From positions 20,112 through 26,073 of the forward strand of contig PEVQ01000205.1 in NCBI GenBank assembly GCA_002780205.1: a stretch of 5,962 nucleotides of DNA, in the 5' to 3' direction. The notes beneath the pieces were generated by a model. It saw nothing but the letters and a program-made list of their open reading frames with translations. It was not told where the DNA came from and did not search any database. The stretch comes from Elusimicrobia bacterium CG06_land_8_20_14_3_00_38_11 (GTDB lineage: Bacteria > Elusimicrobiota > UBA8919). The number at the start of each line of letters is the position of its first letter. The stretch's first letter is position 1. This document shows positions 1 to 5,551 of the stretch, piece after piece. The position numbers and the translations under genes are program-made.

Positions 1-470
1 AGAATAACAAGTTTTTTGTCAGTTTTCTCGTCGGAAAATTGATTTTTTAACATTAATTTTCATTTTCTCCGTCGCTTTTTACTGCATTTTATCCTTTCTT
101 TTCTACCCTTTTTCCGGTTTTTTAGGATGCTTGATTTTTGTCTGATTTTTGACAATTTTTTGGAATGTTCTTTGGTAAGCATTCCTGCCTTTTTTCTATT
201 TTGTCTATTTTGCCGACAGCTATTTTTCCGGTCTTCGTTGGTTTTTTGTAATCCGACCATTTTTGACAAAATTTTGGTTCATCTGATTTTTTTGATTCCA
301 TTGTGTTTTTGGTTTGCTTAATTTTTCCAGAATTTTAATCCGATTGGCATCATATTTAACCGGCCGGCGTCCTGCCTTTTTTGTTCAAATTTTTTTAGTA
401 AAATTTTTTTCCGGAAATTTCAAATTTTTGCCAAGTATTTGTCAATTTGTTAGACTTTTGAGAGTGCCAA
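1..470 (-). other. Unassigned T-rich stretch; possible decayed Lys-rich gene on minus strand
   Basis: No confident gene is present. The plus strand is strongly T-rich and A-poor, so the minus strand contains few T's and therefore few stop codons, and long open frames are expected by chance. Three staggered minus-strand frames are open: 384 to 220 (54 codons, includes the residues AGRRPVKYDANRIKILEKL), 301 to 122 (59 residues from an ATG), and 269 to 60 (69 residues, Lys/Arg-rich tail ending KKRRRK). Successive frames are offset by -1, and homopolymer A-runs (T-runs on plus, 287-293 and 190-195) lie near the junctions. This would fit one basic protein broken by frameshifts, but I recognise no family, see no Shine-Dalgarno site, and the first frame has no usual start codon after its upstream TGA (385-387). 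A TTGACA hexamer on the minus strand (440-445) lacks a convincing -10. Composition alone may explain everything. Confidence 0.25.
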
Positions 471-839
471 GCCAAAAATATCAATAAAAGCAGTTAGGTT
501 AGTTAAGAAAATGCCGTAAAATTGAGCATTATGATATGTTTTCTAATAATTTAGTTTAATTTGATTTTGCCTGGCAGAACATTAAGAAATTGTATTAAAA
601 AGTTAACATAAGATACCTTATGCGAACTAATTAAGGGGCGGGAAGGGGCGAAAAATGGCTGAAAATAGGTAATCTATTTGAGAGTATTGTTAAGTTGGGC
701 AGGATTTAGTTAATTAAAAGAGTAAAAAAATTATTTAAGGATACTCGGGAAGTGTCGTAAAGGCATCAAATATTGCAAGTATTTTTTAATTTCAAATTTT
801 TAGAAAAAAGATGACGTATGACGTATTGTTTTGGCTTTT
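471..839. other. AT-rich intergenic region downstream of the GH57 gene
   Basis: No gene, tRNA or other RNA gene is recognisable here. What can be seen is small. There is an interrupted palindrome at 602-627 (CATAAG / CTTATG around the loop ATAC, plus an outer GTT / AAC). A G-rich patch at 634-651 contains two copies of AAGGGGCG. A 7-bp tandem repeat lies at 811-826. I could not find a convincing rho-independent terminator for the GH57 gene: the T-run after its stop on the minus strand (the A-run at 805-810) is preceded only by a 4-bp self-complementary ACGT pair. Confidence 0.5.
811..826. repeat. Short 7-bp tandem repeat
   Basis: ATGACGT occurs twice back to back, followed by AT, just beyond the 3' end of the GH57 gene. 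It is the same kind of short tandem repeat as the 14-bp array at 5008-5040 but unrelated in sequence. No function can be assigned. Confidence 0.5.
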
Positions 840-2999
840 TTATACTGACCAGTGTTCTTCGGGAAAATTTTTGGAAGGATGGGCAAGAATAATTGATGCG
901 TGATACGGCCATCTCTCAAGTTCAAGTCCTTTCTGCTCGGTGAGGACGACAAACTCTATGGTTTCGCCGGGTTTAGTGCCGATTTTAGAAAACGGAAGAG
1001 AGAGTTCAATTATTCCCCCTTTTCCTATTACAATATTTTTTAATTCAGTTGTATCAAAAACTGCCGAATTATCATCGGGGTCAATAGTTATATCTTTTTG
1101 TTGCGCGGGTTTTAGAAAAACAATTTTAAATTTTATATTTTTCGGGAATGGTTGAATAGAATCAAGTCGGAAATACAGTTCCGTTTCATCAAATCCCCAG
1201 TAAATCATTTTAATGCAGGTGTCTGTCTGATGCATCGCACCCCCGGATTTTGATACATCGTAAAATCCCGCATTGTGCCATTCAAAATAACTTGTTATTT
1301 TACCGTCTATTTTGGGCTTGATGAAATCAACCGGATTGGTGATGTTGCCGAGTATCTCCCATTTTCTTTTTATTGAAAAATAAAGTTCGTCGGGCACCTT
1401 TTCATTCAGTAATTTGTAGATATGTATAAGATGGGCTCTAAAAAGTTGGTCAAATTCCGCATCATTCATTGAGGAGTGGTCTGCCCCGTACCACCAGTTC
1501 CAATCGCTTCCTTCGGCAATATAAATTTCTTCCCATGCTTTTTTTATGTTTTCCGGCGGCTTGGTTTTCGGCGTTCTGCTCAACAAAAATTTTCTTGTTT
1601 GGTTGAGAAAATTCCATGCCTGATTATCCTCCGGATGCCCTATCCAGATACCGAAATCGCCGTTAATCCATGAGCCGGGAAAAATACCTTTAAGTTCGTT
1701 CTTCGGCGGAAATTTTGATAGATATTCCGAAACAGTCGTCGTTATAAGTCCGTTTTTTCCGCCGTTGGATTCATTTGAAAGTTTTGTGTAAAGCGAGTTA
1801 AGAAAATCAAATCCGCTGTTTTTATAATATTCCCAGCAATTTTCGCCGTCTAAAATTATGCTGGCCAGCGCCGGTGCACCGTTATTGTTTGAGATAGAAT
1901 TTTTTATTTCAGTGAGGCGACCGATAAAATCGTTTGCCGCATCTTCCGCATTCATCTTGTGATAGACAAAACCGATTAAGTCGGAAAGTTTATGGTCGCG
2001 GAAAATAACGTTCACCGAGTGTTTGCCGACACTGATTTTATACGGTTTGTAAAGAATTTCATTTCTGTTACAGATATTTATTTCACCAAGTGATTGAAAA
2101 AGTATTTCCTCGTCGGTTGCAATCCAGTTTATTCCGTTTTTGGCAACCAAAGGCACAATATCCGACGACACCGAGCCCTCCGAAGGCCACATGCCCCGTG
2201 ATTTTCTTCCGAATATTTTTTCGTAAAGTTCTGCTCCGGCTTTTATCTGATGTTCCGCATCATCCGGCTGATGAAATCTTATTTTAGGCAGAGTTACATT
2301 CGGCATTCCGACTTTTGCGATATTTGTATCAATTAAAAGCGGCAGAATCGGATGATAGTAAGGAGATGTTGTAATTTCAATCTGTCCTTTGTCCTGCAGT
2401 TCCTTGTGCTTGAGCAGAACCTGTAAAATAATTTTTGTCGCCTCGTCAATAAGCGTCTGTTTGTCTTCCTCAGAGAAATTTTTTTCCTTTTTAAGTAAAC
2501 ATTTAATCTTTTCGTTGTGCTGTCTGAAATAAGGACCAACCCATGAAAGATTAAACCACACAACCAAATCACGGATATCTGCCGTGCTAAAAAGCGGTTC
2601 TATTCTTTTCAAGTAATTATCGTCCGCCCGCCATCCCCGTCGTTGAAAAAGTTCATTGTATCTCGGATACGGTTCTATCATAGTTTCCGGATTTGCCATA
2701 AAAAAATTTTTTAAGATAAATATCCGTTCGTCTGCTGTGAGTTCTTTTGTGATTTTTTTTGTAACATCCAGAAAATCATCCGTCGCACCTTTTGTGTAAT
2801 CAACAATCTGTTCCATTAAGCAAGGCGTGATATTTATGGTTTGTTTTATTTTCGGAAATTTTTCAAGGATTGCCGCTATATCATAATAATCCTTTGTGCA
2901 GTGAAGCCGCACCCACGGCAAAAGATATTTGTTTGTTTGAGGATTTTTATAATTCGGCTGGTGTTGATGCCAGACAAAAGCGATATAAAGCGGTTTCAT
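840..2999 (-). CDS. GH57 family glycoside hydrolase (alpha-amylase/amylopullulanase type) with C-terminal beta domain
   Basis: This 719-residue protein contains all five GH57 conserved regions in order. They are HQHQP at residues 11-15, GQIEIT at 205-210 (followed by TSPYYHP), GMWPSEGSVS at 269-278, IILDGENCWEYY at 381-392, and GSDWNWWYGADHSS at 497-510. By alignment with Thermococcus litoralis 4-alpha-glucanotransferase, E274 is the predicted nucleophile and D384 the acid/base. The enzyme should therefore be an active retaining enzyme on alpha-glucans. The form of regions 4 and 5 is that of the amylopullulanase/alpha-amylase branch, but the exact activity (hydrolase or transferase, 1,4 or 1,6 bonds) cannot be read from the sequence. 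Residues from about 560 to 719 look like a glucodextranase-type C-terminal beta-sandwich (SYFEWHNAGFYD...MHQTD...ELYFRLD). There is no signal peptide, so it is probably cytoplasmic and acts on storage glucan or imported maltodextrin. The ATG start is firm: an in-frame TGA lies two codons upstream (3006-3008) and HQHQP follows almost at once. No Shine-Dalgarno sequence is visible. The nearest candidate promoter lies in the MITE about 90 bp upstream. Confidence 0.93.
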   Translation of the reverse strand: MKPLYIAFVWHQHQPNYKNPQTNKYLLPWVRLHCTKDYYDIAAILEKFPKIKQTINITPCLMEQIVDYTKGATDDFLDVTKKITKELTADERIFILKNFFMANPETMIEPYPRYNELFQRRGWRADDNYLKRIEPLFSTADIRDLVVWFNLSWVGPYFRQHNEKIKCLLKKEKNFSEEDKQTLIDEATKIILQVLLKHKELQDKGQIEITTSPYYHPILPLLIDTNIAKVGMPNVTLPKIRFHQPDDAEHQIKAGAELYEKIFGRKSRGMWPSEGSVSSDIVPLVAKNGINWIATDEEILFQSLGEINICNRNEILYKPYKISVGKHSVNVIFRDHKLSDLIGFVYHKMNAEDAANDFIGRLTEIKNSISNNNGAPALASIILDGENCWEYYKNSGFDFLNSLYTKLSNESNGGKNGLITTTVSEYLSKFPPKNELKGIFPGSWINGDFGIWIGHPEDNQAWNFLNQTRKFLLSRTPKTKPPENIKKAWEEIYIAEGSDWNWWYGADHSSMNDAEFDQLFRAHLIHIYKLLNEKVPDELYFSIKRKWEILGNITNPVDFIKPKIDGKITSYFEWHNAGFYDVSKSGGAMHQTDTCIKMIYWGFDETELYFRLDSIQPFPKNIKFKIVFLKPAQQKDITIDPDDNSAVFDTTELKNIVIGKGGIIELSLPFSKIGTKPGETIEFVVLTEQKGLELERWPYHASIILAHPSKNFPEEHWSV

Positions 3000-3012
3000 A
3001 GAAAATCAGTAA

Positions 3013-3046
3013 TAAGGATTAAGTCGCTTCGCTTTAAGGATTAAGT
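3013..3046. repeat. Direct repeat TAAGGATTAAGT in the GH57 leader
   Basis: The 12-mer TAAGGATTAAGT occurs at 3013-3024 and 3035-3046, separated by CGCTTCGCTT. A reverse-complement echo (ATCCTTAATT) lies at 3218-3227, just past the MITE. This repeat material, with the neighbouring MITE, makes up most of the 234-bp gap upstream of the GH57 gene and may explain why the gene lacks a recognisable ribosome binding site. Confidence 0.55.
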
Positions 3047-3077
3047 TTTTATTGCACAGTTCTTAATTCTTACCACT

Positions 3078-3217
3078 TACTAACAAGAGCGGAATATACT
3101 TTACATGGAAGATGGTGTCATGCTGAACTTGATTCAGCATCTATAGACCCTGAAACGAGTTCAGGGTGACAGACGAAGTACTTTACGGATGTAAAGTATT
3201 TTATGCTCCCCTTAGTA
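3078..3217. mobile_element. MITE copy 1 (140 bp, identical to copy 2 at 5412-5551)
   Basis: This is a non-coding miniature inverted-repeat element, base-for-base identical to 5412-5551 and in the same orientation. The ends form 29-bp imperfect terminal inverted repeats that start TACTAA and share GAGC and ACTTTACAT (23 of 29 positions match). The terminal TA on each side is the target duplication, as the copy 2 insertion shows, so the element proper is 136 bp. The inside contains three perfect 8-bp hairpins: ATGCTGAA/TTCAGCAT (3120-3140), ACCCTGAA/TTCAGGGT (3147-3167) and TACTTTAC/GTAAAGTA (3179-3198). TA duplication resembles the IS630/Tc1-mariner way of inserting, so a transposase of that kind elsewhere in the genome is the likely mobiliser (inference). 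This copy inserted at the edge of a CTTACCACTTAC repeat related to the 14-bp array at 5008-5040. Confidence 0.88.
3093..3121 (-). promoter_or_regulatory. Candidate outward promoter in MITE copy 1, facing GH57
   Basis: On the minus strand, ATGACA (3116-3121) is followed after exactly 17 bp by TATATT (3093-3098). Each hexamer matches the sigma70 consensus at five of six positions. Transcription would leave the element near 3086 and reach the GH57 start about 87 bases later. No other promoter of similar quality is visible between the 158-residue gene and GH57. This is a sequence prediction only. Confidence 0.45.
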
Positions 3218-3233
3218 ATCCTTAATTCTGCTT

Positions 3234-3710
3234 TTACAAATAATATCTTATACCGACCGCGGACAGCCATCCGGCGGATGTGCCGAACTGGTTTTTGTTA
3301 TTTGCATTGGAAAAACCGAGTCCAATTTCTGCCCCGAATCCGAGATTTGGAAAGTCGCTGAAAAAGAATTCCGTTCCGAATCCGCCGCCTACGGAAAAAG
3401 AAGTATCGTCCGACTGATGTGATTCAATTCCGATAATCCCGAAACCGTAGATATTAAGGTTTTTTTCCTCTTTAATAACGGTTAAAAATTTCCCGCCGAC
3501 ATTAAAAATTGTGTCGTCACCGAGAGAAAATCCGAGCAGTCCTTCGGCGGCCATTTTTTTAGAAAACCACCAGCGAACGGAAAGCGAATCCACGCCGAAA
3601 CCGGACAACTGGCTGTTAAACCCGACCCCTGTTTTTTTTGACACATCCCTGCCAAAAGAAAAACTTGATGCCAAACCCACGATACACAAAACTGCAAAAA
3701 ACTTTTTCAT
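3234..3710 (-). CDS. Small secreted / outer-membrane beta-barrel-like protein, 158 residues
   Basis: I do not recognise a named family. Residues 1-20 are a classical signal peptide (MKK, then a hydrophobic core, with probable cleavage after SFG before R21). The mature part, about 138 residues, is rich in Gly, Phe and Ser and alternates polar and apolar residues. Strand-like stretches run through it (e.g. NIYGFGIIGIES, FSVGGGFGTEFFF, LGFGAEIGLGFS), ending SAVGIRYYL. This is the pattern of a small eight-stranded outer membrane barrel, although the last residue is Leu after two Tyr, not the usual Phe. The start is fixed by a strong Shine-Dalgarno (3715-3720). The gene follows the larger barrel gene by 121 bp of hairpin repeats and has no clear promoter of its own, so readthrough from that gene is plausible. 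A soluble periplasmic beta protein is the main alternative. Confidence 0.8.
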   Translation of the reverse strand: MKKFFAVLCIVGLASSFSFGRDVSKKTGVGFNSQLSGFGVDSLSVRWWFSKKMAAEGLLGFSLGDDTIFNVGGKFLTVIKEEKNLNIYGFGIIGIESHQSDDTSFSVGGGFGTEFFFSDFPNLGFGAEIGLGFSNANNKNQFGTSAGWLSAVGIRYYL

Positions 3711-3714
3711 TTTT

Positions 3715-3720
3715 CCTCCC
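3715..3720 (-). promoter_or_regulatory. Ribosome binding site of the 158-residue protein
   Basis: GGGAGG on the minus strand lies 4 bases before the ATG (TAGGGAGGAAAAATG). It is the strongest Shine-Dalgarno in the window and confirms the chosen start. Confidence 0.8.
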
Positions 3721-3743
3721 TAATATCACGAATGTTCACGAAT

Positions 3744-3772
3744 GAGATTCTTCGCCTTCGGCTCAGAATGAC
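3744..3772 (-). repeat. Solo hairpin repeat unit (GTCAT-CTGAG family), minus orientation
   Basis: Read on the minus strand, the unit begins GTCATTCTGAG and ends GAAGAATCTC. It folds as ATTCT/AGAAT and GCC/GGC around a GAA loop, with a tandem GA/GA mismatch between the two stems. It belongs to the same family as 3785-3811 and the two units in the MITE core. From general knowledge, very similar sequences are scattered through the intergenic DNA of many bacteria. A small direct repeat, TCACGAATG (3726-3734 and 3736-3744), abuts it. Confidence 0.7.
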
Positions 3773-3784
3773 TGCTTCTTTGGT

Positions 3785-3811
3785 GTCATGCTGAGTGGAA
3801 CGAAGCATCTT
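3785..3811 (+). repeat. Solo hairpin repeat unit (GTCAT-CTGAG family), plus orientation
   Basis: The unit begins GTCATGCTGAG and ends CGAAGCATCTT. Stem ATGCT/AGCAT replaces the ATTCT/AGAAT of the neighbouring unit, so the pairing is conserved while the bases change. It faces away from 3744-3772, and together the two fill most of the gap between the barrel gene and the 158-residue gene. The first 13 bases from GGTGTCATGCTGA (3783) are shared with the MITE core. Confidence 0.7.
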
Positions 3812-3831
3812 GCCTTCGCAGTTATTCGCGA

Positions 3832-5067
3832 TTAAAACTTCGCCGAAACCGACCATCCGAGTTTATTTGAAATTATTTTTGATGCTTCATTTTCCGGTTT
3901 CAAAATTTTTAGAGGCGAGAATCTGCCGTAGACAAGACGGAAAAAACAATTATCAGTGTATTTATATTTTAGAGATAAATCCAGTTCTTCGCCGAGATAA
4001 CTTTCAACCCCGGTTAATTCGGGATAATCAAGCGAGAACAAAATAAAATAATCAAAGTTGAAGTTTAAATCCTTGTATGGTTCAAAACCGACTCCCAAAG
4101 TTGTAGTGTGAATTCCCTGTCCGCCGGATTTATAAGGAGAAATTCCGCCGTAAAAATCGCTCATAGATGCCCCGAAATATTCCCCGTAGCCGCTTCTTTC
4201 AAACCCATCCGTTTTGTGTCCGTAAGTCGGAGCGAATCCCAATCCGTTATCTTTTCCCGCACCGACCGCATACTCAAAATTAACGGATGTTTTTCCGAGC
4301 CGTCTTAATTTTGAATAAGCCGTTGCTCCCGCCAGATAAGATATTCCGGAATAATCGCCGCCCGATTTTATAATTTCCACACGGTAATTAACGCCCTCCT
4401 TAAATCGTCCGTCAGCCCTCACCGATATAAAATTTTTCTTTAGCGGTGATGATGATTCTTCAACTAAATAATATACCCTGAAATTATAATCGTTTTGATA
4501 TGTCCAGTTGCCGCCGATAGCCGTTAGCGATTGGTCCTTATCTGTTGTGAACCGGTCTCCGGAAAGTTCGTTTCTCTTTATTAAAAATGCGTCTGCGTCA
4601 ATATCAAAAGGCAGATACCCCTTAATGCGGAGTGCATCAAAACCCAGCCCGTCGTCGTCAACGAGCACGCCCTGACCTATTCTTAACGGTTGTCGTCCTG
4701 CGATAAAATCAACCGGAAGTGTGCCGACTTCCGAAAATTCCAGAAATGCGTTTTCAATCTGCGGCGTATAATTTATAAATGTGATTGATGACCTTGCGGT
4801 CGTGTATTCCTTGCCGAAGTCCTTTCCGAAAATTCCCCTGCTTATCAGTTTTACGCCGACCGTAACATTTTTTTTCAAATCCCCTTCAAGATATAAACGG
4901 GATTTCTGGTAGTTGTAAGAATTTGATAATGATGAAGATGTTGAATAATTCGGGTTTGAATAACTTGTTCCGCCGGTTTCTACCTCCGCCCCGATTCTTA
5001 TAGAAGCAGTAAGTGGTAAGTAGTAAGTGGTAAGTAGTAAAGACAAAATCAAAAAATATTTTTTCAT
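3832..5067 (-). CDS. Outer membrane beta-barrel protein, alginate-export-like porin
   Basis: This 411-residue protein is predicted to sit in the outer membrane as a channel. Residues 1-21 form a signal peptide (MKKYFLILSLLL..., probable cleavage after LTA). The rest is a run of amphipathic strands and polar loops ending GWSVSAKF, with the C-terminal Phe expected of BAM substrates. GRQPLRIGQG (124-133) followed by LVDDDGLGFDALRI (135-148) resembles the signature of the alginate export (AlgE-like, Alginate_exp) barrel family. Nothing in the neighbourhood points to alginate, so the substrate is unknown. The start ATG lies one base after the TAA of the DUF2283 gene, with only a weak AGG eight bases upstream, which suggests co-transcription and perhaps translational coupling. 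Residues 10-20 are encoded by a 14-bp tandem repeat. A more general porin assignment is the alternative. Confidence 0.8.
   Translation of the reverse strand: MKKYFLILSLLLTTYYLPLTASIRIGAEVETGGTSYSNPNYSTSSSLSNSYNYQKSRLYLEGDLKKNVTVGVKLISRGIFGKDFGKEYTTARSSITFINYTPQIENAFLEFSEVGTLPVDFIAGRQPLRIGQGVLVDDDGLGFDALRIKGYLPFDIDADAFLIKRNELSGDRFTTDKDQSLTAIGGNWTYQNDYNFRVYYLVEESSSPLKKNFISVRADGRFKEGVNYRVEIIKSGGDYSGISYLAGATAYSKLRRLGKTSVNFEYAVGAGKDNGLGFAPTYGHKTDGFERSGYGEYFGASMSDFYGGISPYKSGGQGIHTTTLGVGFEPYKDLNFNFDYFILFSLDYPELTGVESYLGEELDLSLKYKYTDNCFFRLVYGRFSPLKILKPENEASKIISNKLGWSVSAKF
5008..5040. repeat. 14-bp tandem repeat inside the signal peptide of the barrel gene
   Basis: The unit AGTAAGTGGTAAGT occurs at 5008-5021 and 5022-5035, followed by a partial third copy (5036-5040). 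The array covers exactly codons 10-20 of the barrel gene (LLLTTYYLPLT), the hydrophobic core of the signal peptide. Thirteen of the 14 bases recur in reverse complement at 3069-3081, where MITE copy 1 inserted. The unit length is not a multiple of three, so a change in copy number would shift the reading frame. Confidence 0.85.
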
Positions 5068-5068
5068 T

Positions 5069-5278
5069 TTATACGCCTGCTAAAGTAGGGACACGATAAC
5101 TGAATAATTCAGAGATACTCAGTTTTTTACTTGCCTCTAAAATTTCGAAGGCAACAATATCACCGTTTTTCGTTAGATGAACAATAACCCCTTCTTTGAT
5201 TTCCACCGCCGAATCCGGTTTTTTTTCCGATAACTGGATGAATGCCGCATCAACTTTTTTGTCGTAATTTACATACAT
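5069..5278 (-). CDS. DUF2283 family small protein (putative antitoxin-like partner)
   Basis: This 69-residue protein has the DUF2283 pattern: an N-terminal YDKKVDAAFIQLS (5-17), a central VEIKEGVIVHLTKNGDIV and the hallmark EILEASKKL (45-53). DUF2283 proteins are small, of unproven biochemical function, and are often found next to DUF4258 genes, so a toxin-antitoxin-type role is suspected, not shown. I chose the ATG at 5276-5278 over the in-frame TTG at 5282-5284. GGAGG at 5288-5292 is 9 bases from the ATG but only 3 from the TTG. The upstream DUF4258 stop (5285-5287) is 6 bases before the ATG, as in a two-gene operon, but that partner is broken by a MITE. Downstream, only one base separates the stop from the barrel gene. 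The C-terminal tail after residue 53 (SISELFSYRVPTLAGV) has no motif I recognise. Confidence 0.85.
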   Translation of the reverse strand: MYVNYDKKVDAAFIQLSEKKPDSAVEIKEGVIVHLTKNGDIVAFEILEASKKLSISELFSYRVPTLAGV

Positions 5279-5287
5279 AATCAATCA

Positions 5288-5292
5288 CCTCC
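5288..5292 (-). promoter_or_regulatory. Ribosome binding site of the DUF2283 gene
   Basis: GGAGG on the minus strand lies within the last codons of the DUF4258 frame (TGG AGG TGA), 9 bases before the DUF2283 ATG. The nesting implies that the two genes evolved as one transcript, and the spacing decides between the ATG and the TTG start. Confidence 0.75.
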
Positions 5293-5411
5293 AATAACTT
5301 TTTTTCAGCGGGTATGCCGATATAACAAAATAATTCCCTTTTTCAACGACATAAACAACTTTTAACTGTAAACCGGAAAATCTGTCCGGAAATACTTTAT
5401 ATGCAATTAAA

Positions 5412-5551
5412 TACTAACAAGAGCGGAATATACTTTACATGGAAGATGGTGTCATGCTGAACTTGATTCAGCATCTATAGACCCTGAAACGAGTTCAGGG
5501 TGACAGACGAAGTACTTTACGGATGTAAAGTATTTTATGCTCCCCTTAGTA
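5412..5551. mobile_element. MITE copy 2 (140 bp), inserted in the DUF4258 gene
   Basis: This copy is identical over all 140 positions to 3078-3217 and in the same orientation. The insertion point is fixed by the disrupted reading frame: removing the 136-bp element and one TA rejoins GAGGGGAGA to TATTTAATTGC and restores the codons. This demonstrates a TA target duplication. The element contributes a net 138 bp, a multiple of three, but its first in-frame codons are TAC TAA, so the host gene is terminated at once. No transposase is encoded. Perfect identity of the two copies points to recent transposition or gene conversion. Confidence 0.93.
5427..5455 (-). promoter_or_regulatory. Candidate outward promoter in MITE copy 2, facing DUF2283 and the barrel gene
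   Basis: This is the same ATGACA-17 bp-TATATT arrangement as in copy 1: -35 at 5450-5455 and -10 at 5427-5432. Initiation near 5420 would give a leader of about 140 bases, containing the dead 3' half of the DUF4258 gene, before the DUF2283 start. It could keep DUF2283 and the barrel gene expressed although the first gene of the operon is broken. Confidence 0.45.

Noticed and set aside
60..269. A 69-residue Lys/Arg-rich reading frame on the minus strand as a real gene
   Set aside because: There is no ribosome site and no recognised family. The T-poor minus strand makes stop codons rare, so open frames arise by chance. It is described only as part of a possible decayed gene.
634..651. G-quadruplex in the G-rich patch
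   Set aside because: Only three G-tracts are present (GGGG, GGG, GGGG), one short of the usual four.
797..830. Terminator for the GH57 gene in the ACGTCAT tandem followed by a T-run
   Set aside because: The only possible stem is a 4-bp ACGT pairing around three bases, which is too weak.
3744..3811. A CRISPR-like repeat pair or a terminator after the barrel gene
   Set aside because: The two units are inverted, differ in sequence, and no spacer series follows. Neither hairpin is followed by a U-run on the minus strand. They fit a dispersed hairpin repeat family better.
5279..5284. TTG at 5282-5284 as the DUF2283 start
   Set aside because: It lies only 3 bases from GGAGG. The ATG two codons later has the proper 9-base spacing and begins the conserved MYVNYD segment.
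5412..5551. The 140-bp repeat as a small structured RNA gene
   Set aside because: Terminal inverted repeats, a TA duplication and a disrupted host gene show that it is a transposable element. The hairpins are part of its structure.
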